Positions 8,341-15,962 of a stretch of 27,037 nt of DNA are shown here, piece after piece. The DNA is from Deltaproteobacteria bacterium (GTDB taxonomy: Bacteria > Desulfobacterota > Syntrophia > Syntrophales > UBA2210), in the NCBI GenBank assembly GCA_019313735.1, contig JAFDAR010000007.1, positions 1 to 27,037 of the forward strand. Reading direction: 5' to 3'. Numbering within the stretch: the first letter of the stretch is position 1; the number at the start of each line of letters is the position of its first letter. The translations under genes were made by a program, and so were the position numbers. The notes under the pieces were generated by a model. That model saw nothing but the letters and a program-made list of their open reading frames with translations. It ran no database searches and was not told the DNA's origin.

Positions 8341-9762
8341 ATGGATTCTCTGCAGTTATTTACGAGACAGACAAAGGCAATCAGCACCGCACGGAGATCG
8401 CTCCTTGTCGTTGAGAGTATCCCCGGTATTAGATACAATGAGATCGTGGAGGTCCGGCTTGGCACCGGTGAGACGCGGATCGGGCAGGTAATAGAAGTCG
8501 GCAAGGAAACCACCGTCGTCCAGGTCTTTGGAGGGGTCAGCGAGGTTGACCTCCTGAACAGCAAGGTAATATACAAGGGGGAGACACTGAAACTTCCTGT
8601 ATCGGGGGATATTATGGGGAGGATCTTCGACGGGAGCGGGAATCCCATAGACGGCGGTCCCCCGATCATAGCGGATACCTATAGGGATATCAACGGTGTG
8701 CCGGCAAACCCCGCATCACGTATGCCCCCGGCGGAATTCATCGAGACCGGGATCTCCGCGATAGACGGACTCAATGTCCTGGTACGCGGACAGAAGCTGC
8801 CCATCTTCAGCGGATCGGGCCTGCCGCACAACAAGATTGCAGCGCAGATCCTGAGACAGGCGTCACTGAAGGGGAAATCGGAAGAGTTCGCGATCGTCTT
8901 CGGCGCAATCGGCGTCAGTTATGATGACGCGGGTTACTTTATCTCGAACCTGGAAGAGACCGGGGCGCTCAGCCGCACCGTCGCATTTATCAATACGGCT
9001 TCGTCACCCGTCATCGAGAGACTGTCAACACCGCGTCTGGCTCTGACAGCAGCGGAATACCTGGCATGGGAACACGACATGCATGTTCTGGTCATACTCA
9101 CGGACATCACAAACTACTGCGACGCGCTGCGCGAACTTGCCGCCATGAGAGGCGAAATACCAAGCAGAAGGGGTTATCCGGGATACATGTACACGGACCT
9201 GGCCTCTCTGTATGAGCGGGCCGGACGAATAAGCGGCAAAGAGGGTTCCGTGACCATTATTCCCATCCTGACGATGCCCGATGACGACATCACGCACCCG
9301 ATAGCGGACCTGACGGGATATATTACCGAGGGACAGATCGTCCTGTCGCGGGCGCTGGAGCGAAAGAGGATATATCCCCCCATCGATGTCTTCCTCTCCC
9401 TTTCACGAATGATGAAAGAGGGAATCGGGGAGGGGAACACGAGGGAAGACCACAACAACGCGTTTATGCAGTCATATGCTGTCTACGCTGAGGGAAACTA
9501 CCTGAGAGAAATATCCACCGTAATTGGCTCCGAGGCGTTGAGCGACCGGGACAGGTTATACCTCTCCGCATCGGACAGATTTGAACAGGAATTTATATCA
9601 CAGAACGAAAAGGAGAGAAGGACCGTTGAAGAGACACTGGGACGGGCGTGGGACATCTTCTCCATGCTCCCCACAGAAGACCTCAAGCTTATCCAGGAAG
9701 AATATATAAAGAAATACCTCCCGAAGGCTCCGAAAGGCAGCATCGGAGAGGAGCCCCGGTAG
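8341..9762 (+). CDS. atpB: V/A-type ATP synthase subunit B (regulatory)
   Basis: Non-catalytic nucleotide-binding-fold subunit of the head. The 473-residue product has the B-subunit replacement for the P-loop (FSGSGLPHNKIAAQI near residue 155), which lacks the GKT triad, as expected. VFGAIGVSYDDAGYF, VLVILTDITNYCDALRE, RRGYPGYMYTDLASLYERAGR and LSRMMKEGIGEG are all family signatures. A strong AAGGAGGAGG precedes the ATG. Subunit A lies 14 nt upstream and D 16 nt downstream. No anomaly seen. Confidence 0.98.
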   Translation: MDSLQLFTRQTKAISTARRSLLVVESIPGIRYNEIVEVRLGTGETRIGQVIEVGKETTVVQVFGGVSEVDLLNSKVIYKGETLKLPVSGDIMGRIFDGSGNPIDGGPPIIADTYRDINGVPANPASRMPPAEFIETGISAIDGLNVLVRGQKLPIFSGSGLPHNKIAAQILRQASLKGKSEEFAIVFGAIGVSYDDAGYFISNLEETGALSRTVAFINTASSPVIERLSTPRLALTAAEYLAWEHDMHVLVILTDITNYCDALRELAAMRGEIPSRRGYPGYMYTDLASLYERAGRISGKEGSVTIIPILTMPDDDITHPIADLTGYITEGQIVLSRALERKRIYPPIDVFLSLSRMMKEGIGEGNTREDHNNAFMQSYAVYAEGNYLREISTVIGSEALSDRDRLYLSASDRFEQEFISQNEKERRTVEETLGRAWDIFSMLPTEDLKLIQEEYIKKYLPKAPKGSIGEEPR

Positions 9763-9778
9763 ACAAGAGAGGGGTGCC

Positions 9779-10429
9779 ATGTCAACAAAGGTACAGGTAA
9801 CACGGCCAACAAAGATCGAACTTGCGCGCCTGAAACGTCGCCTGAAGCTCGCCACGAGGATCCAGAAGATCGTCAAGGACAGGCTCTCCATCCTGATTAT
9901 GGAATTCCTCGACACCGTCAAGGAATGCTCTTCCGTCAAAGAGCGCCTGCTCGCGGAGTTTAAGGAGGCCTACCTGGCGCTCTCTGTTACCACGGGATAC
10001 CATGGGTACGCGTTCCTGGAAAAGGAACTCCTCGCATCCCGGATGGCACTTACGATCGGCACCGCCACACGGAATGTCGCAGGGGTAAAGATACCCGTTT
10101 TTGAAACGGAAGATACACAGACGCCGGGCTCTTCCGTGAGGAAGACGCCTGGCACCTCTTCATTGATAGACAACAGCACCACCCTCTCACGAAAGTGCCT
10201 GAAGACCACCATCGAACTGGCCGAACTCCAGAATTCCCTCGAGCTTCTGGGGGAGGAGATCAACAAGGTCAAGAGAATAAACAACGCGCTGGAATATATC
10301 GTTATACCGGGACTCGTGGCCACGATAAAATACCTGACGATGAAGTTCGAGGAGCGTGATCGCGAAGAGATCGCCCGGCTCAAATATGTCAAGATGCTGA
10401 TCGAGCAGAGAGAGGCCTATGCGTATTGA
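9779..10429 (+). CDS. atpD: V/A-type ATP synthase subunit D (central shaft)
   Basis: Rotating shaft inside the A3B3 head. The 216-residue product begins with V-RPTKIELARLKRRLKLA, the classical D-subunit N-terminus, and has two long coiled-coil helices (about 8-70 and 140-210) around a short mid domain. The C-terminal helix contains RINALEY-like NKVKRINNALEYIVIP. The final 11 nt overlap the start of the UPF0216 gene, showing that the extra gene belongs to the same transcript and is probably translated by coupling. Confidence 0.95.
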   Translation: MSTKVQVTRPTKIELARLKRRLKLATRIQKIVKDRLSILIMEFLDTVKECSSVKERLLAEFKEAYLALSVTTGYHGYAFLEKELLASRMALTIGTATRNVAGVKIPVFETEDTQTPGSSVRKTPGTSSLIDNSTTLSRKCLKTTIELAELQNSLELLGEEINKVKRINNALEYIVIPGLVATIKYLTMKFEERDREEIARLKYVKMLIEQREAYAY

Positions 10430-10844
10430 TCCTGGCCCGGACAGGGCACTTGAGAGCTGCCTGAAGGGTGACATGAAGACGCTCAATGCCCACCTGCCAC
10501 GCAGGCGAAAGACATTGCGCGAACTGCAGGAGGAAGAACGCCCCCACGTTGAATGTGGTGATGGAAGCACACACTCTTTCAGGAAAAAAGATCTTGAGTA
10601 TCTGGCACAGATGTTAGACAATGAAGACAAAGAGACACTGCTCCTGCCGATTATCATAGAGGTGGGCCATGGTGAGGGTCGTCTGACGGTACGGTCAAAA
10701 ACGGGGATTGAAGCAAAGATATTTTCACGGATATTGGAGATGCCCATAGCCTGCAGGTATGACATGATAACGATCTTTAAACCGCAGTTACAGGTGCTGA
10801 GAAGGGTGTTGAAGACAACCACGCAGTATGTTTTCACCACATGA
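10419..10844 (+). CDS. UPF0216 / DUF61 family protein
   Basis: Function unknown. The 141-residue product fits UPF0216 (DUF61), a family I know almost only from archaea. The visible pattern is LNAHLPRRRKTLRELQEEE, then DGSTHSF-KKDLEYLA, then LLLPIIIEV, and a final FKPQLQVLRRVLKTT, in the usual order and about the usual length (120-140). It is soluble and has no signal peptide. The ATG lies inside the last codons of subunit D (11-nt overlap) with GAGAGAGG upstream, so co-expression with the ATPase is likely. Its place between D and the G/H-like gene suggests a link to the ATPase (assembly, regulation) or simple carry-over with an operon of archaeal descent. Family call from memory of the consensus. 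Confidence 0.8.
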   Translation: MRIDPGPDRALESCLKGDMKTLNAHLPRRRKTLRELQEEERPHVECGDGSTHSFRKKDLEYLAQMLDNEDKETLLLPIIIEVGHGEGRLTVRSKTGIEAKIFSRILEMPIACRYDMITIFKPQLQVLRRVLKTTTQYVFTT

Positions 10845-10883
10845 AAGATACGGCAACAAACTAACATGCAAAGGAGGCTTGCC

Positions 10884-11327
10884 ATGAAAGTATTCGCGGA
10901 CAGACTGATCAACGTTCTGGAAAATCACAATAAGGAAATCGCGCAGCAGTGGTGCAAGGCCGTAAGACGGAATCCCCGGACACCGTCAATCAATAATATG
11001 CCGGAAGAGGAATGTTTCAAGAGAGCCGTTTTTTTCTACAAAAACATCATAAAAATGTACTACAGTGAAAAACCCTATAGCGAGGTGCGCACATACTTTT
11101 CAGAATACGCTGAAATCGGCTACCAAAACAAGATACCGCTCCATGAACTTCTCTATGCCCTCATCATGATGAGGAGGCACATGTGGCTCTACGCCGATTT
11201 CCAGGCCCCCTTCCTCAGCGCCATGGATCACCAGCAGGCGGTTGAAACGATAAACAAAACGATACGCATATTCGATCATGGTATCTACATAATCACCCAG
11301 AAATATGGTGAACTTGAGAAGGGGTAA
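10884..11327 (+). CDS. stand-alone RsbRD N-terminal-like domain protein
   Basis: The 147-residue all-helical protein resembles the N-terminal sensory domain of RsbR/RsbRD stressosome proteins (a globin-like fold without a known ligand). Visible cues are an early QQWCKAVRRNPRT, a middle YFSEYAEIGYQNKIPLHEL, and ALIMMRRHMWLY in a helix. There is no STAS domain, no membrane segment and no kinase or output domain. Start ATG 10884 was chosen because AAAGGAGG lies 6 nt upstream; an in-frame ATG at 10866 has no ribosome site. It sits between UPF0216 and the stalk-like gene in the ATPase operon, so a role in sensing or regulating the ATPase is possible but unproved. Family call moderately sure. Confidence 0.65.
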   Translation: MKVFADRLINVLENHNKEIAQQWCKAVRRNPRTPSINNMPEEECFKRAVFFYKNIIKMYYSEKPYSEVRTYFSEYAEIGYQNKIPLHELLYALIMMRRHMWLYADFQAPFLSAMDHQQAVETINKTIRIFDHGIYIITQKYGELEKG

Positions 11328-11337
11328 GGAGAGTGCT

Positions 11338-11649
11338 ATGCCGGCAGAAATACATGAAACGATAAGAAAGATGGAAGGCGAAGCCGAGAAACTGATAGAG
11401 AAGGCCCGGACAGAGGCACGGGGCATCCTGGAAGATACCAACAAGAAGGCGCGGGAGATCCTTTCGGCAGAGCTGCTCGTGGACAAATTCAAGACCGAGC
11501 GTGACAGGATTGTCTCCGGGGCCCAGGAAGAGGCAGAGAAGAGGATAGAAAAATCACGAAAGGCATCCGCCGGGATCCGGTCAGCCTCATCCGGAAAGAT
11601 AGACGCATTCTCGCGATCGATGGCGGATCAGGTGCGAGGGATCAGTTAA
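11338..11649 (+). CDS. probable V/A-type ATP synthase subunit G/H (peripheral stalk)
   Basis: The 103-residue product is an almost continuous charged coiled coil (I..M.GEAEKLIEKARTEARGILEDTNKKAREI), the size and pattern of V/A-type G/H stalk subunits that pair with E. No other G/H candidate is in the operon, where it usually stands first, before subunit I. Here it is last, after two unrelated genes. The ATG at 11338 was chosen because AAGGAG lies 6 nt upstream; the preceding gene ends 10 nt before it. Coiled coils look alike, so the identity rests on context as much as sequence. Confidence 0.7.
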   Translation: MPAEIHETIRKMEGEAEKLIEKARTEARGILEDTNKKAREILSAELLVDKFKTERDRIVSGAQEEAEKRIEKSRKASAGIRSASSGKIDAFSRSMADQVRGIS

Positions 11650-11653
11650 CACA

Positions 11654-11692
11654 GGTGTCCGGTAATCTTTCACGGGAAGATTACCGGACACC
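11654..11692 (+). terminator. strong hairpin at the end of the V-ATPase operon
   Basis: A perfect 16-bp stem (11654-11669 with 11677-11692) with a 7-nt loop begins 5 nt after the last stop codon. No T-run follows (next bases CGTCCCATCG), so it is not a classical intrinsic terminator. It may protect the 3' end or stop transcription by another route. Confidence 0.55.
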
Positions 11693-11764
11693 CGTCCCAT
11701 CGACAAAAACCATACCGGAGCACTCTTCGGCTCTCATCATTCCGTATCCCGGCTATTTCTTATC

Positions 11765-11791
11765 TTGAAAATCCCTTCACATAAGTATAAT
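11765..11791 (+). promoter_or_regulatory. predicted eno promoter
   Basis: A perfect -10 TATAAT lies at 11786-11791. The best -35 is TTGAAA at 11765-11770 with a short 15-bp spacer, or TCTTGA at 11763-11768 with 17 bp. Transcription would start near 11798, at the left edge of the palindrome. Confidence 0.55.
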
Positions 11792-11796
11792 AAAGA

Positions 11797-11828
11797 ACGA
11801 AAGGCAGGGGGTACCCCCTGCCTTTCGT
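11797..11828. promoter_or_regulatory. perfect 32-bp palindrome in the eno 5' region
   Basis: Positions 11797-11812 are the exact reverse complement of 11813-11828 (left arm ACGAAAGGCAGGGGGT). It starts about 6 bp after the predicted -10 and ends 25 bp before the eno ATG. It could be an operator or, in RNA, a 5'-terminal hairpin. No T-run follows on either strand, so a terminator is less likely. Confidence 0.75.
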
Positions 11829-11853
11829 AAAATCATCAAACAGGAGAAAAGTC

Positions 11854-13146
11854 ATGACTGAGATTATCGATGTATACGCAAGAGAGATACTTGATTCAAG
11901 GGGAAACCCTTCAGTAGAGGCGGAGGTAACCCTCAGCTCGGAAATCGTGGGAAGGGCATCCGTTCCGTCTGGCGCATCAACGGGAGAACACGAGATGCTG
12001 GAGCTCAGGGATAACGACAAGAAAAGATATCTGGGAAAGGGCGTAGAAAAAGCCGTCGAAAATGTAACCTACAAGATAGGACCGGAGATCATAGGCATGG
12101 ATTGCCTCTCTCAGAGAGAAATCGACCGCACCATGATCGAGCTGGACGGAACGGAAAACCGGAGCTCACTCGGCGCCAACGCCATCCTGGGCGTCTCGCT
12201 CGCCTGCGCCAGGGCGGCCGCGGAGGCAACAGGGCTCCCCCTTTACAGATATATAGGAGGGGTTTCCGCCAAAGACATCCCTATCCCCATGACTAACATC
12301 TTGAACGGCGGACAGCACGCCGATAACAACGTGGATATACAGGAATTCATGATTATGCCTGTGGGTGCCCCCGATTTCAGAGAGGGCATCAGGATGTGCA
12401 GCGAAGTCTTCCACCATCTCAAGTCTGTTCTGCAGGAAAAGGGTTACAGCACGGCAGTGGGGGATGAGGGTGGATTCGCTCCAAACCTGAAATCCAGCGA
12501 AGAGGCCCTCTCACTTATCATGAAGGCTATCGAGAAGGGCGGGTATTCACCGGGCAATGATATATTCATCGCCATCGACTCGGCCGCAAATTCATTCTAC
12601 TTAGACGGGAAATATACGCTTTCCTCGGAGAAAAAACCGGACAAAACATCCGAAGAGCTTATCGCCTTCTATAGTGATCTGGTCGAAAGGTACCCGATCA
12701 TATCTATCGAAGACGGCCTCGCGGAAGATGACTGGGAAGGGTGGAAGATGATGACGGACAAGCTGGGTGCAAATATCCAGATCGTGGGAGATGACATCTT
12801 CGTCACAAACAGGGAAAGACTTGAGAAGGGCATATCTCTCGGGGTGGCCAACTCCATCCTGATCAAACTCAACCAGATAGGCACTCTGACAGAGACCCTG
12901 GAAACCATTGAACGGGCAAAGGAAGCAGGATACACCACCGTTGTATCCCACAGGTCGGGCGAGACGGAAGATACCTTTATGGCCGATCTCGCAGTCGCGA
13001 TGAACTGCGGTCAGATCAAGAGCGGCTCCGTTTCCAGAAGTGAACGTCTTGCAAAATACAACCAGCTTATCAGGATAGAGGAAGAACTGGGAGACCAGTC
13101 GGTATACAGAGGGAAGGGCACCTTTTACAGCATACGCAGAGGATAG
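11854..13146 (+). CDS. eno: enolase
   Basis: Glycolytic and gluconeogenic enzyme interconverting 2-phosphoglycerate and phosphoenolpyruvate. The 430-residue product has the mobile loop SGASTGEHE, HADNNVDIQEFM, the catalytic glutamate in GDEGGFAP, metal ligands in AIDSAA, SIEDGLAEDDW and VGDDIFVT, the catalytic lysine in LIKLNQIGT, and SHRSGETED. Length is normal. AGGAG lies 9 nt before the ATG. It has its own promoter and is not part of the ATPase operon. Its product, phosphoenolpyruvate, is the phosphate donor for the EI enzyme encoded at 15963-17747, though the two are not linked in one transcript. Confidence 0.98.
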   Translation: MTEIIDVYAREILDSRGNPSVEAEVTLSSEIVGRASVPSGASTGEHEMLELRDNDKKRYLGKGVEKAVENVTYKIGPEIIGMDCLSQREIDRTMIELDGTENRSSLGANAILGVSLACARAAAEATGLPLYRYIGGVSAKDIPIPMTNILNGGQHADNNVDIQEFMIMPVGAPDFREGIRMCSEVFHHLKSVLQEKGYSTAVGDEGGFAPNLKSSEEALSLIMKAIEKGGYSPGNDIFIAIDSAANSFYLDGKYTLSSEKKPDKTSEELIAFYSDLVERYPIISIEDGLAEDDWEGWKMMTDKLGANIQIVGDDIFVTNRERLEKGISLGVANSILIKLNQIGTLTETLETIERAKEAGYTTVVSHRSGETEDTFMADLAVAMNCGQIKSGSVSRSERLAKYNQLIRIEEELGDQSVYRGKGTFYSIRRG

Positions 13147-13185
13147 GAGAAAAGTATCAGGGACCTCGAGACCCTAAACTTATAC

Positions 13186-13335
13186 TACTGAGACCTTTGC
13201 AGAATGTTCAATTTTGTTCAAGTTCAAGGAAGGCGAGAATTTTAACCACAGGAATATATTGGATATTTCGAGGATTAAAATTTGAGACTGACGCGGAAAT
13301 TGGGCAAAAGGGGACGTTATGCGAAGGTCTCAGTA
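13186..13335. mobile_element. MITE-like foldback element, copy 1
   Basis: Non-coding unit of about 150 bp with 15-bp terminal inverted repeats (TACTGAGACCTTTGC at 13186-13200; its inverted copy at 13321-13335, one mismatch). Further inside, the arms still pair imperfectly for about 25 bp. A 3-bp ACT flank on each side could be a target duplication but is short enough for chance. The reverse complement shares a core with the element at 15801-15945. No transposase is encoded. It ends right at the plsB stop codon. Confidence 0.65.
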
Positions 13336-15773
13336 CTACATCATAAATTTGAACAGCCTGCGCCTGAGGGATTCCAGCAGGCTTCTGTCATCCAGGGAAA
13401 GAAATTTTGAGCCCTTCTCGTCCTTGCTCTCGGACACTGATATCGCACCGCTGTACACAAGAAACTTCAGAGCATTCTTGTAATTCGACTGGGAAAGGGC
13501 CTCCGCCTTGGAGATTTCTCCTTTTTTGTACATCTTTGTGCCAAGTTTCTGTACCTTTTTTACAAGATCCTTCTCCTGCCTCACCCTGTTTTTTAGATAC
13601 GCACACCCCCTGGACGCAATCCAGTAAGACTCAAGATAATTCTGTATGAGCCCCGCGAACGATTGGAGAGATGTTCTCCCCTTTCCGGTCACATCAATGG
13701 ATATCTGGCCGCCATCTTCATGGACAACAATCATATCCCTGGCATGTGCGTACGAGATAACCCTCTTCACCTCTTCGAGATCATCAACATTATTGTCATA
13801 TATAAATTCATGCCTGAACAGGTCTTTGAAAAAACCGTAGTCTGCCATCACTTCGGAAAGAGAGGTACTGTTGCCGTCACCGGAGAGGATCGAGATGGAC
13901 ACAAAAGAGAGAGAAACAAAGAAATGGAGTATATTGTTCTTATAATATTCGAGATTCAGTCTCCTGTTCTCATCCACAGAGTATATCGTCTCTTCGAATT
14001 CATCCTCCTCGTCCTCCTCTTCGGGCCCCATCCTCGATATCAAGCCGGACGATTCAAACATCCCCAAGGCATCATTAAGCGCTTTCTCCCTGTTGGCAAA
14101 TGTGGACGAGAACCTCGCTCCCCTGCCGGCGAGGTAATCATGAAACTCACTCAGGATATCCATCAGATCATCATGCGATATTCCTTTCCGGTAGTGGCAT
14201 AAAAGCCCGGCCGCTACCAGGGCGGAGGGTGACACAACAGACACCTTGTTTATTTCATTAACAATCTCATATCATATAAACCCTTCCGTAGCGTTTTCTG
14301 AGAACCTTTCTGCTTTTTATCAGATCCCGTATCCTTTCCTTTTCCTTGCCGGCGCCCTCAAGTTCCCTCAGATAGGATTTTTCTTCTATAACCCTGTCAT
14401 ACCCTATAAAAATCGGGACTATTGCCAGGTCGTCAAAACTCGCCTCTCTGTATGCCTGCATTATCATTGAGAGGAGCCCATATTTCGGCATAATCATCTT
14501 GCCTGTGCGGCTCCTTCCGCCTTCAATGAAGAACTCTATGGGCAGGCCCTCTTCCAGGAGTGTCTTGATGTATTTGGCAAGCACTTCTCCGTAAAGAACG
14601 TTGCCTCCGACAGTTCTCCTGATAAAGAATGCACCCATATTTCTGAATATTGTTATGGTAAAAGACATAGTGAATCAGGAGATAGTCTATATGGCTGCGA
14701 TGGCACGGTATTACCACAAAGGGCATCTTCTTGGAGATATCCCTCATCTTTGAAAGACCTTCCTTATCTATGACAATGCCGTCATAGATGTTGTTCCATA
14801 ACCAGGTAAGTATCCTGTCCATGAAACCTATGTAAGTGTCCTTATAACCAGCGGCTATTTCAAACAGATATTTTCTTGCCCTGTCAACAATTGCGCCATG
14901 ACCTTCTCTTCCGGTCAAAGCCATATCCTCCATGAATTTTTCAAGCACCGGATCCCTCAGTGCCATCCCAACAATCTCCTCCCTCGACTTGAGGACAGGT
15001 CCGACAATAGTTATCTTCTCCTCGTCAATTCTGTCTATGAGTTCCCGTCTCAAAAGATAGATGATAGTTTCTCTGGATTTTCCACGGTTGCTTTCCAGAA
15101 ATTCCGCAAGGTTCACGGGTTCTGAGGACACAACAAAGGCCTTTTTATAATACCTGAAAAAGGTTATAGCTCTCCTCAACATTCCCGGATTTTCAGCCTG
15201 CCCGAACAACAAATCCATCAGGCTCTTGTCCTTCTTTTCCCTCCTGCGTCCATAAGCAACAAGCTGAGGCACCAGAAAGACCGGAATATCCATATCCCTT
15301 TGTGCATCAATCAGCTGTCCCAGAGGATCCCCTGCATTCCTGCCCCCGATGAAATCCGAACCGCGAAGGTACACGATGGAACGCTTTTTGTTTTTTGTTG
15401 TCCTTTTCAGGAACTCATTTCGGAAGGGATTGTGGAAAAAACGCGAAATGATCGATTTGAAGGCGTTCAGAAAGGGCTGCCAGAGAATCATGTTGATTCC
15501 GTGACAATAAACAGGCCTTTCAACAACCCCCCTGGTCAACACGCTCCGGAGTATCAGACAGTTCAACTGGCTCTTGTTCTTCAGAGCATATACAACTACC
15601 CCTTCTTTTGAGAGATCCTTCAGATTCTCCAGGCCTTCTTCATCTATTTTTACCTTAGACAAGGCTATATTCAGCAACCGAAACAGCGGGGATCTTTTCT
15701 CTTCATAAAAGAGACCGTTATAATATTCCCCTATCTGTCTGCCGAATGATTTCCATCCCGATTTGATTGTCAT
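13336..15773 (-). pseudogene. plsB: broken glycerol-3-phosphate acyltransferase
   Basis: PlsB acylates position 1 of glycerol-3-phosphate, the first step of phospholipid synthesis. Here its parts lie in three reading frames. Part 1 (15773 to about 14648) holds the N-terminal region and motif I, PCHRSHIDYLL (His358, Asp363 of that frame). Part 2 (about 14650 to 14270) holds GAFFIRR, FIEGGRSRTG and VPIFIGY. Part 3 (about 14269 to 13336) holds the C-terminal region from EIVNEINKVSVVSPSALVAA. At the first junction about 20 residues expected between YHNN and FRNMGAFF are absent; at the second, roughly 40 residues after YGRVY, including the usual FGEP, are absent. Two out-of-frame deletions explain this best; assembly error is the alternative. 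The catalytic motifs look undamaged, suggesting recent decay. Confidence 0.85.
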
Positions 15774-15800
15774 GATATTACTTCATTTCCTCGTATATAG

Positions 15801-15945
15801 ATGATTCTGCTGATTAACGGCCTTTTCGCCCAATCTCTGCGTTATGCTCAAAAAATAATCCTCGAAATATCAATCATATGCCTCCTGTTATTTTTTTCGC
15901 ATGCCTTGATCTTGAACGAAAATCCTCATAACCGGGCAGAATCAT
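15801..15945. mobile_element. MITE-like foldback element, copy 2
   Basis: Non-coding unit of about 145 bp bounded by ATGATTCTGC (15801-15810) and its exact inverted copy (15936-15945). The core matches the reverse complement of copy 1, including the 16-base identity TAATCCTCGAAATATC and blocks GCCCAAT, CTCAAA, CCTTGA and CTTGAAC. The terminal repeats differ from those of copy 1. It lies 27 bp upstream of the plsB start and 17 bp past the ptsI stop, and would separate plsB from upstream transcription signals. Confidence 0.6.
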
Positions 15946-15962
15946 AGATTCCAAGACAGATT

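Noticed and set aside
14640..14660. Programmed ribosomal frameshift in plsB
   Set aside because: No slippery heptamer or following pseudoknot was seen, and about 20 expected residues are missing at the frame change, which a frameshift alone would not cause.
14267..14668. Stand-alone small acyltransferase gene
   Set aside because: Its motifs are the middle of PlsB, and the flanking frames supply the N- and C-terminal parts, so it is a fragment of one broken gene.
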